Below are positions 26,869-35,000 of a stretch of DNA of 52,590 nt, piece by piece (position 1 is the first letter of the stretch; every line of letters starts with the position of its first letter). The stretch is from Planctomycetia bacterium (GTDB taxonomy: Bacteria; Planctomycetota; Planctomycetia; Pirellulales; UBA1268). The stretch spans positions 1 through 52,590 of the forward strand of contig JAIOPD010000119.1 in assembly GCA_021414115.1 (NCBI GenBank), read 5' to 3'. The notes under the pieces were generated by a model, which did no database searches, was not told the origin of the DNA, and saw only the letters and a program-made list of their open reading frames with translations. The translations under genes were made by a program, and so were the position numbers.

Positions 26869-28515
26869 TCACCGGGGGCTGCCAGCCTCGCGATACAGGG
26901 CCGCCAACTGCGTCGGCGTCACAAACACCATATCGGGGTCACGGTCGGCGTAGATCTTCGCGAGCGTGTCCATGTCGAACGTCCAGCAGTGCACGAAGCC
27001 GTTCACGAACGCCGGCCGCACGTCTCCCACCTGCTCGCGAATCTCCCGCAGAAAACCTTCCTTGCCGTGTCGCCAGGTCGTCACGGCCCGAAACACGGGC
27101 ATGCCGTCGGGGAGTGAATATATAAGGTTGCCAATCCCCTCGCGGCCTGAATACCGCCCCATGTCGGCGAAGATACTGTGGCACTCGGTCAACGCCGCGG
27201 CAAACCGGGCCACCACGGCATCGTCGCCACTCACCGTGCGGACCGACCGCATGCCCAGCGGCTCCATCAGCCGCCGCGTCTGGTCGAGATAGCCGGCCCA
27301 CACCTGCTCGGCATCCGGACACGCCGTCGCAAAATGCTGCGGCGCCATGTAGCCCGCCCCCGAGACGTCGGCGATGAACTCCGTCGTGGGCGTGGCGTGC
27401 TCGTAATACCACTGGGCCATGCCGGGCTGCAGCTCGCGGATCGCCGGCCCCATGCCGAAGGCGAGCGGAAACGTGCCGAAGGCCGGGTGCTCGAAGTGCT
27501 TCCGGAAATACGCCGGCCAGAGAATCTGGTTGTCGCCGTCGGAGAGGACGAGGGCGATATAGATCTTCGTGCGCTCGAGGGCAGGCGCCGGCGGCTGCTT
27601 CGGCTGCGTGAGCCGCTCCACGCGTGCCGAACTCCAGAACGAATGATTGCCCGTGTGGTTCGTGCAGACGAGCGACTTGCCGAACCGGCTCAAGAGCTCG
27701 ACGCCGGGCGGCTCACCGAGCCCTTCGCCTGGGCCCATGCCGGGAAACCCAACGCACACGCCCAGCGGGGGCATCTCACCGAGAATCCGCTCCATGAGCC
27801 GCTGCTCGGCCACACGATCGACGCCCGGCAGGTGTTCTTCTTTGGGGCCGGCGATCCAGAACATGAGGGCCCGCCACTGGTAGCCATAGTCGAACGTGCA
27901 GAAGGGGAGCAGGGCAGGGTGGCGAAAGTCGCAGAGCCGCGGGTTCAGCCGATCCTTGTAAGTCGTCCAGAGCCATTCCATTCCCTCGGCATACGTCTCG
28001 AAGCGGCCGCGGAGGTCGATCGTGACGGGCAGGTTCAGCCGTTCCGCGAGCGCTGGCGACGCAACGAGCATGTCTTCACACGCCGCCACGTTGAGGGCCA
28101 GCACGTCGCCGCGAAAGAGCGCCGCATCGGGCACGACGACTCCCTTGATCCGGTCGCGATGCACATCGACGAGCGTCGTCCAGTCGGCGACGGTGTCGAA
28201 GCCGTCGATGTGTCCTTTGGCGACATGCCACTCGAGCCAGAATTCCTCCACCTCGGGCGACCGCACCGTCACGATGCTCGGCTGCTCACGAGCCACGAGC
28301 CCTTGAAGGCACGTCAGGGCGATCCGCTCCTCGGCTGACAAGCCCGCATGCCGCACCGCCGCAACCCGCCGGGCCGGCGGCTTTGACTGCGGCAGAAAAG
28401 TGTCGCCCGAAGCCCGCGGCGCGGTCACGGCCGCCACGGCAGCGAGGATGGCGACGACTAGCAATGATGATCCGCGAGCAATCACGGGTTGTGCGTTGGC
28501 GTTCACGGCGGTCAT
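26869..28515 (-). CDS. GxGYxYP-family putative glycoside hydrolase, secreted
   Basis: 548 residues from the ATG at 28515; a much longer open frame upstream is an artefact of the antisense ATPase gene. The signal region is SSLLVVAILAAVAAVTAPRA. The N-terminal domain runs from RRVAAVRHAGLSAEERIALT. The C-terminal domain shows LVLSDGDNQILWPAYFRKHF and, near residue 400, SGAGYMAPQHF, the motif that names the family (the YxP position is YMAP). Family members are believed to act on polysaccharides, but activity is not established. The next gene on the strand encodes the PVC haem protein, suggesting joint extracellular sugar processing. Confidence 0.83.
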   Translation of the reverse strand: MTAVNANAQPVIARGSSLLVVAILAAVAAVTAPRASGDTFLPQSKPPARRVAAVRHAGLSAEERIALTCLQGLVAREQPSIVTVRSPEVEEFWLEWHVAKGHIDGFDTVADWTTLVDVHRDRIKGVVVPDAALFRGDVLALNVAACEDMLVASPALAERLNLPVTIDLRGRFETYAEGMEWLWTTYKDRLNPRLCDFRHPALLPFCTFDYGYQWRALMFWIAGPKEEHLPGVDRVAEQRLMERILGEMPPLGVCVGFPGMGPGEGLGEPPGVELLSRFGKSLVCTNHTGNHSFWSSARVERLTQPKQPPAPALERTKIYIALVLSDGDNQILWPAYFRKHFEHPAFGTFPLAFGMGPAIRELQPGMAQWYYEHATPTTEFIADVSGAGYMAPQHFATACPDAEQVWAGYLDQTRRLMEPLGMRSVRTVSGDDAVVARFAAALTECHSIFADMGRYSGREGIGNLIYSLPDGMPVFRAVTTWRHGKEGFLREIREQVGDVRPAFVNGFVHCWTFDMDTLAKIYADRDPDMVFVTPTQLAALYREAGSPR

Positions 28516-28545
28516 GCCAAGGGTGTGGAAGGTGGACAGAACCGG

Positions 28546-28559
28546 GGGCGGCACCGCCC
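28546..28559. promoter_or_regulatory. Inverted repeat in the divergent promoter region
   Basis: GGGCGG-CA-CCGCCC lies between the divergent GxGYxYP and ATPase genes, 9 bases upstream of the ATPase -35 box. It could be an operator half-site pair or a chance GC palindrome. Confidence 0.3.
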
Positions 28560-28567
28560 TAGGAACC

Positions 28568-28596
28568 TTGCACATCGAAGCCATCGGTTTTATTAT
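28568..28596 (+). promoter_or_regulatory. Promoter of the AAA/DUF4143 ATPase gene, leaderless transcript predicted
   Basis: TTGCAC (28568-28573), 17-base spacer, TATTAT (28591-28596): a near-consensus sigma-70-type promoter. The expected transcription start, about 7 bases downstream, falls on the ATG at 28604, so the mRNA would be leaderless. The TTATTATG patch is also conspicuously AT-rich for this genome. Confidence 0.6.
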
Positions 28597-28603
28597 GCAA
28601 GGC

Positions 28604-29830
28604 ATGAAGCGAGCCTGCGAGCCCCTTTTATCCGAATATTTAGCTGATTTCCCCTGTGTCGCCATCATCGGGCCTCGGCAGTGCGGAAAAACGACGCTCG
28701 CGAGTTCTCTGCCCGCCGTTTGGCGGCGGTTCGACCTGGAAAAAGCAAGCGACCGGGATCTCGTGGCCCGCGACCCCGATCTCTTTCTCCGTTTGAATCC
28801 GCGGCAGGTCGTGATCGACGAGGCGCAGCTGCGGCCCGATCTCTTTCCGGCCCTGCGGGTCGCCATCGATGCCGACCGTTCGTCGGCCGGACGGTTCGTG
28901 ATCACCGGCTCGAGTTCTCCATTGCTCCTGCGGCACGTGTCGGAAACGTTGGCTGGCCGGATCGCCACGATCGAGTTGGCGCCTTTCTCATGGAGCGAGG
29001 TGCATCCATCTCCAGCAGGACCGAGTTTCGCCGATCTGCTGGCCGACCGCTCGGCAACCGCTGCGGGGTTCCTTGCACTACGGGCCCGCGGCGACATCGG
29101 GCAGGTGCACGACTATTGGCTGCGCGGCGGCTACCCCGAGCCCTGGCTCAAGCCGGGCTCCCGGTTTCGGGCCACGTGGATGTCGCAGTACGTCAAGACC
29201 TACGTCGAACGAGACATCGGCCGACTGTTCCCCGGTCTCGACCAAGACCGGTTTCGGCTCTTTCTCCAGCACCTCGCCGGCCTGTCTGGAACGATCATCA
29301 ACCATTCCGACGTTGCCCGTGGCCTGGGCGTCTCGCCTCCGACCGCGCGGGATTACTTCGAGATCGCCCATGGCACGTTTCTCTGGCGGCGGCTTCCGCC
29401 CTACGTGAAGCATGCGACGAAGCGGCTCGTCAAGCATTCCAAGGGGCACCTGCGTGACAGCGGCCTGCTCCACCGCCTGCTCCACCTCGCCGATCTCGAT
29501 GCCCTGCTCGGACATCCCCAGGCGGGCCGATCGTGGGAGGCGATGGTGAGCGAGGAGATTCTCAGGCAGCTGGAATGGCGGGGGCTCGACTGCGGCGCGT
29601 TTTTTTACCGCACCTCGGCCGGCGCGGAGATCGATCTCGTCCTCGAGGGCGATGTCGGGCTGGTGCCGATCGAGATCAAATACGCCAGCTCGATCGACCG
29701 CCGTCGCCTGGCGGCCCTGCGGGAATTCGTTGCCGAGCGGCAGTGCCGGTATGGCCTCGTGATCACCAACGACAGCGAGCCACGGCTACTCGACGAGTCG
29801 CTCGTCGCTGTTCCGTTCTCGCACCTCTGA
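28604..29830 (+). CDS. AAA-family ATPase with DUF4143 domain
   Basis: 408 residues. The ATPase domain has Walker A GPRQCGKTTL near residue 26, Walker B/VIDEAQ near 73 and sensor ITGSSSPLL near 104. The DUF4143 half begins around YWLRGGYPEPWL and YVKTYVERDIGRLFPGLD and ends with a nuclease-like EIDLVLEG...VPIEIKYA element. Family members are widely transferred between bacteria and archaea, and their role is unknown. The start is taken at 28604 because upstream in-frame codons overlap the -10 box. Its last 45 bases overlap the convergent glycoside hydrolase gene. Its isolation and AT-rich promoter suggest acquisition. Confidence 0.9.
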   Translation: MKRACEPLLSEYLADFPCVAIIGPRQCGKTTLASSLPAVWRRFDLEKASDRDLVARDPDLFLRLNPRQVVIDEAQLRPDLFPALRVAIDADRSSAGRFVITGSSSPLLLRHVSETLAGRIATIELAPFSWSEVHPSPAGPSFADLLADRSATAAGFLALRARGDIGQVHDYWLRGGYPEPWLKPGSRFRATWMSQYVKTYVERDIGRLFPGLDQDRFRLFLQHLAGLSGTIINHSDVARGLGVSPPTARDYFEIAHGTFLWRRLPPYVKHATKRLVKHSKGHLRDSGLLHRLLHLADLDALLGHPQAGRSWEAMVSEEILRQLEWRGLDCGAFFYRTSAGAEIDLVLEGDVGLVPIEIKYASSIDRRRLAALREFVAERQCRYGLVITNDSEPRLLDESLVAVPFSHL

Positions 29831-31105
29831 TCCACCCTGTGCCGGCGTGGCCGCGATCTCCTGCTGCCACTGCGTCCAGGGGGTATCGACCTCCGCCATC
29901 AGCGGCTTGGGAGACCAGTCGTCGTTGTAGAGGGAGAAAGGATCCCTGGCGGAGGCCGATAGGTTCACGAACTCCCAGCCGAAGCCGGTGCCCTGGGCGA
30001 GCGTGCTCCGCAGGATCCCGGGCACCTGCTCCGGCTTGTAATCGGAGCCGTTGAGTGTCATGTGTTCGGTCACCGCCCACTCTCGGCCGAGCCGCTGCAT
30101 CACGTCGCGGACGTTGTGGTAGGCGCATACGTTGGCCGTCTGCTTGCCCGATCGCCAGTGCCAGTTCACCTGGATGATGTCGGCGCAGGTGAGCGATTCG
30201 AGGAACCGCACGGAATTGCCGTTGCGGCGGGGCATGGAGCTATCGCAGGTTTCGAGATAATCCACGGCGACATAGGCGTCGGCGCCGGCCGCCGCCCGAA
30301 ACGCGGCCGCATCGCCGTTCACCCAGTCGGCGAGGCTCTCGGCCCGAAATCGCAGCCAGACCGGGTCAGCGCGAAACGCGCCGGCCACCGGAAACGCATC
30401 GGGCCACGCCGGACCCTGCAGGCCGTTTTTCGCGAGCCATGCCTCGTAGGCCCGCCGCGCCGGGGCGCTGTAGTCGAGATCCTGATGCCCCATGAACTGC
30501 GGCTCGACGGTGGTCTCGTAGTAGAGGATCTTGCGGTGGGGCAGGCCCGTGATGAGCGCGCGGATGAACGCGTGCACGGCCTCACGGTAGGCGGGATGGA
30601 AGAGCGAGGGTACGGCCGTGCCGAAGCCATACTCGACGTCGCGCACGTCCTTGCCATCGGCGTTCACGGCCAGCGCGTCGGGATACCGTTTCCAGAAGCC
30701 GGCGGGAATCTGGCCGCCGCCGACGCCATAGGTCTCGACCGACAGGCAGGGAAACATCCCCTTGGCGTGGATCGCGTCGATCAGCGACGTGAGTGGCGCG
30801 AGCGACACGTCGATCGTGCCGTCGCCATCCTTGTCGAAGTGGTGCCAGTAGCAGTTGAGCGAAATCGCGTTGAAGCCCTTGGCCTGGATCGTGTCGAGAT
30901 CGGCCGTGAGTTGTTCGCAGGCCTGGGGCAGGGCGAAATCCCGGAGCGGCTTGCCGATCTTGAGGAACTGCCATTTCCCCTCGACGAAGAGCCTGCCGTC
31001 GCGGATCGTCCAGTTGGCTTCGCGCGGCCTTGCGGCGGTACCTATAGCCAAGTTCGTCATCACGGTGGCAGCCGCCATCGACGCGATAACAATCCGCGCA
31101 GGCAT
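29786..31105 (-). CDS. Secreted clan GH-A-like glycoside hydrolase
   Basis: 439 residues from the ATG at 31105, which starts a signal peptide (MPARIVIASMAAATVMTNLA). The body looks like a TIM-barrel of the GH42/GH5-like type: FNAISLNCYWHHFDKDGDG near residue 79, a conserved YYETTVEPQF with Glu197 and Glu201 as acid/base candidates, and AVTEHMTLNG with Glu347 as nucleophile candidate. The substrate is not clear. The gene follows a GntR/FCD regulator by 53 bases and may be under its control. The last 45 bases are shared, on opposite strands, with the ATPase gene. A fragment of a close paralogue is found at 47.5 kb. Confidence 0.75.
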   Translation of the reverse strand: MPARIVIASMAAATVMTNLAIGTAARPREANWTIRDGRLFVEGKWQFLKIGKPLRDFALPQACEQLTADLDTIQAKGFNAISLNCYWHHFDKDGDGTIDVSLAPLTSLIDAIHAKGMFPCLSVETYGVGGGQIPAGFWKRYPDALAVNADGKDVRDVEYGFGTAVPSLFHPAYREAVHAFIRALITGLPHRKILYYETTVEPQFMGHQDLDYSAPARRAYEAWLAKNGLQGPAWPDAFPVAGAFRADPVWLRFRAESLADWVNGDAAAFRAAAGADAYVAVDYLETCDSSMPRRNGNSVRFLESLTCADIIQVNWHWRSGKQTANVCAYHNVRDVMQRLGREWAVTEHMTLNGSDYKPEQVPGILRSTLAQGTGFGWEFVNLSASARDPFSLYNDDWSPKPLMAEVDTPWTQWQQEIAATPAQGGSEVRERNSDERLVE

Positions 31106-31158
31106 ACCCTTCGTCGTGTGGCCACAAACGGTGTAAATCATGTCAGCTGTCGGGCACG

Positions 31159-31926
31159 TCACTTCGTCTTGCCGACACGGGGACGCCGCTGCTTGAGGCT
31201 CACGGCCGGGCCGCGAAATGCGACAGTTTCGTGCGCGGGGGGGACGGCCGCGGCCGAGATGGCTGCAAACCATGGCTCCAGATGGCGGCGAATCAGCCGT
31301 TCTGCTGCGTTCGCATCGGCGCGACACAGGGCTGCCAGGAGTTTGCGATGAATGTCCGTTGTCCGCTGCGGCAAGTGCGGGAGCAGATTCTGGGCGGCAT
31401 GGTAGAGCCCGTGCCGCATCACGTTTTCAAACGCTTTCGACAACTGCGGACACGCGGCCGCTTCCAAGACCGCCCGATGAAAATCGACCTCGGTTCTAAA
31501 ATTTGCCGCCGTCGCCGATTCGGCGAGGTCTGCCTTGGTGGCCAGCGGCTCGATCGCCGCCCGCGCCGCGCGGATCCGTTCACCCGCCGATACCCGCGCC
31601 GCCTCGACCTCGATGGCCTGCCGGAGTCGAAACTTTCCGAGCACGTCGTCGAGCTGCACGTGCCGCACCACCGTGCCGAGCCGGGGGCTGGTTTCGAGAA
31701 AACCCTCCCACTCCAGCTGCGTCATGGCCTCGAGCACGGGAGCCACGCTCACGCCCAAGTCTGCCGCGACCTGTCGCCGGTTCAGGCGGTCGCCGGGCCG
31801 TAGCCGACTGTCGAGCATGGCCTCGTACAGCTGGTCGTAAACACGCTGAGAAAGCAGGGATTCCATGGGCGCAGACGAGGGCTCGGAAGGTGCCTGATTC
31901 GCAGTGTCGTTCGCGGTGCAGATCAT
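31159..31926 (-). CDS. GntR-family transcriptional regulator (FCD type)
   Basis: 255 residues from the ATG at 31926; a longer open frame to 32034 would run into the next gene. The winged helix covers about residues 20-85: RVYDQLYEAMLDSRLRPGDR, then NRRQVAADLGVSVAPVLEAM as the recognition helix, and LEWEGFLETSPRLGTVVRHV. The all-helical FCD effector domain follows (FRLRQAIEVEAARVSAGERI; DFHRAVLEAAACPQLSKAFE; IHRKLLAALCRADANAAERL). FCD regulators respond to sugar acids or other small organic acids. A TATACC box inside the palindrome GTATAC lies at 31962-31967. It is the likely regulator of the adjacent hydrolase gene. Confidence 0.9.
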   Translation of the reverse strand: MICTANDTANQAPSEPSSAPMESLLSQRVYDQLYEAMLDSRLRPGDRLNRRQVAADLGVSVAPVLEAMTQLEWEGFLETSPRLGTVVRHVQLDDVLGKFRLRQAIEVEAARVSAGERIRAARAAIEPLATKADLAESATAANFRTEVDFHRAVLEAAACPQLSKAFENVMRHGLYHAAQNLLPHLPQRTTDIHRKLLAALCRADANAAERLIRRHLEPWFAAISAAAVPPAHETVAFRGPAVSLKQRRPRVGKTK

Positions 31927-32000
31927 AGGCGACGCTCGATCTTGGTTCCAAGAGGCGGCGTGGTATACACGGCGCAAGCCCCTCTTCGCAGTTCGCTCCA

Positions 32001-35000
32001 TCAGCGGAACCATCGCTGGCGGCGTAAGGACCATGCGAGTGCGGCGACGCTGATACCAGCCAGGGCGAACGCCTCCGGCTCGGGCACGATGATCACGCCC
32101 GTCACGGTGAGGGTCACGTTCTGCGGCGTGCCGCCGAGGCTCGTGCCGCTGTTCGAGCTGTTGAACGCCAGGGTGTAGACATTCGTAAAGGAGCCGGTCG
32201 TGGCCAGTGACATCCAGGCCGTGAATGAGTTGGTACTGCCGGAGGCGAGCGTTGCGAACGACGAGGTGCCGGTGAGGTCGGTGAAGATCGCTCCAGAGCT
32301 CGTCGGGTTGGCGAACGATGCCAGGAAGAGATCGGCCGTGAAGCCGGCCGTCTGGGTCAGGTTTGAAATCCCGAATGCAATCGGGCTGCTCGTGCCGGAT
32401 GCCTGCTGGAATTCGCCAAGATTCAGAAACCAGTTCGATCCAGCCGAGGAGCCGCCCACGAGTAGGGCTGTGGCGGGATCGAGCACGGTGGCCGCAAGGC
32501 TCACGGTCTGCGAGCCAATGCTCGCCGTGCCCAGGCCACTCGTGCCCTGGCCATTCGATGTGAAGTTCACCTGCACGCCGCCCGACTTGGTGCCAGCCGT
32601 GAGGCTGCCGAGGCCGACCGTCATGCTCGACGAGTTCGTGTCGCCGGCTACCAGCTGGCTGAATGAGCCGCTATTGGTCGTCGCACCACCAGTGAGCGCG
32701 CCGAACGCCGCATCGAGCTTTTCACTGAAGGTCGCCGGGGCGGAGTTCGTCATCGAGAGGGCCTGTGTGAGCGGCGTGCCCGTGAGGACGGTGCCGAGGT
32801 TGATCGAGGTGCCCGAGGCGATCGTGGCCGCCGCGTAGTTCCACACCGTGCCGGTGACGGCGACCGTCTGCGACGCGATGCTCGCCGTTCCTGGGCCGCC
32901 TGTCGAGGTGAACAAGAGCGTGGCCGAGCCGCTCTTCACGCCCGCTGTGGACGTGTTCGTGCTGCCGCCGAGGCCCACCGAGATTGCCGTGCTCGTCGAC
33001 CCTCCGGCGAGTGACGAGACAGACCCGGTGAGGCTCGCGATGCCAGACGTGCTGCCGGTTGCGCCGAGGACTTCCGTGTAGGAACCGCCGGCGGCCGTGT
33101 TCGTGATCGTGAGGGCCGAGGTGCCGAACGTGCCGCTGACGCGGACGTTCCCCAGTGTCACCGGACCGATCGTGTTCACTGCCGCCGGGTTCCAGACGGT
33201 CACCGTGCCGCTCGTCACGGTACCGGCCAGGGCCGCCGTGCCGAGATTCACGTTTGTCGCCGAAACTGTCGGCGTAAAGGTGAACAGGCCCGCCGAGCCG
33301 CTCGAGAAGTTCACCGTGCCGGCCATGCCCGCGCCCGCGGCGAGCGTGCCGCTGGTGACTGAGAGCGAGCCCGAGCCCACCGAGAGGCTGGAAAACCGCA
33401 TCGCGTCGGCACCGGTGCGATCGGCCGTGCTGCTCGCGATCGAGCCGGTGATCGTGGTGGTGCCGCCCGCATAGACCGCCGTCGCCGACGGCGTGGCGGA
33501 GAGCGTGTACCGTGCCGACGGGGCATAGTTGAGGATGAGCTGATCGCTGCCGGAGTTGGTGGAGAGCCAGAAGCCGCCGTTGGCGCTGCCGGAGACGGTG
33601 TTGGCAGTGAAAAAGCTGCTCGTGCCAAGCGTGAACACGGAGGGGCTGTAGCCGGTCATGCTGCCTGTCGCGATCGCGAACGAGAGGCCCGTGAGACCGC
33701 TGTTGAAATTCGGCACGGCACCGGCCGAATTGTCAGCCTTGAGGCTCGTGAGGTTGATCGTGAAGGGGCTGGCCGTCGACGACGTGATCGCCAGGCCATT
33801 CGTGAAGATGGCCTGGTCGAAGTTGACGCCCGCCGTGCCACTCGTCCAGTTGCTGATCTCCCAGGTGTAAGAGCCGCCGGAGGCGAACGTCCCGCTTTGA
33901 TACGTCTGCGTGCCCGGGGAATTGCCAGGAGAGAGAATGGCGTTGGCCCCGATCGACACGGGCGTGTTGATCGTGCCGGTGCCGGAGAGCGTGCCCCGCG
34001 TGAATGTGATCGGCCTGGTGAGCACCGTCGAAGAGTTGTATTTGAATTCGGCGGTCGCGCCATTGATCGTGATGCCGCTCGTGCTGTTCACCGAGCCGCC
34101 AGAAGCGATCTCGAGCCGCCCGGCGTTGACCGCGGTCGCGCCTGTGTAGGCATTGCTGCCCGAAAGAGTGAGCGCCGCCGCACCGGACTTCATGAGGGCG
34201 ATGAGTCGCTGCGAGGATCCATCATTGATGGCTCCCGAAAACACGCCGTCGGACGTCGTGTTGATGTTGATGGTTCGCACGGTGCCGGCGGGCGAGACGC
34301 CGTAGCTCGCGTTGATCGTCCCGGCGCCGGTCAGGTTGTTGATCGTGATCGTGCCACTCGCGATGGCGGCCCCTGGAGAAAGCCGGGCGCCGGCACCCAG
34401 GGTCAGAGAGGCGGCGTTTGATACAGCGTTCACATTTTCCAAGCCGAGGACTGTCCCGTTTCCGGTGACATTGATCGCACCTGAGAAACTGTTAGAGCCA
34501 CTGAGTTGAATGGCGGCTGTCTGTCCGCCGTTCAGCGACCCGCTGATTGTGAGCGCGGAGGAACCGCTCACTCCACCATTAATTGTCAAGCCAGGATTGC
34601 CAGACGTACTGATCACGCTGAGCGTGCCACCCGCGGAACCAATCGTGATTCCTCGGTTGGCGGCCAATCCCAGGGCCGTCGATCCGGAAAACTGCAACGT
34701 GCCGCCGTTGAGCGAGAGCTGGTCGGCGACCGCCGATCCGGGAGCCGCGCCAAGGTTGTTGTCTGCGGTAATCGCGACGATGCCGCCGTTGATGAAGGTC
34801 TTGCCGGTGTAGGTGTTGGCGGCATTGAGCGTCAGTGTGCCGGCCCCCGCCTGGGTCAGTGACCCGGTGCCGGTGATGGCCGAACCGCTGAAGTCCGTCC
34901 CCTGCGAAACGGCATTCGAGCGATTGAAGATGATGGCCCCGTTGTTCGTGATCGCGCTGCTGGTCGAGAGGGAGCCCGTTGTGCCGCTTTCGCCGATTCG

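Noticed and set aside
28516-29097. Upstream extension of the GxGYxYP gene frame
   Set aside because: It crosses the promoter and coding region of the divergent ATPase gene; a signal peptide follows the ATG at 28515.
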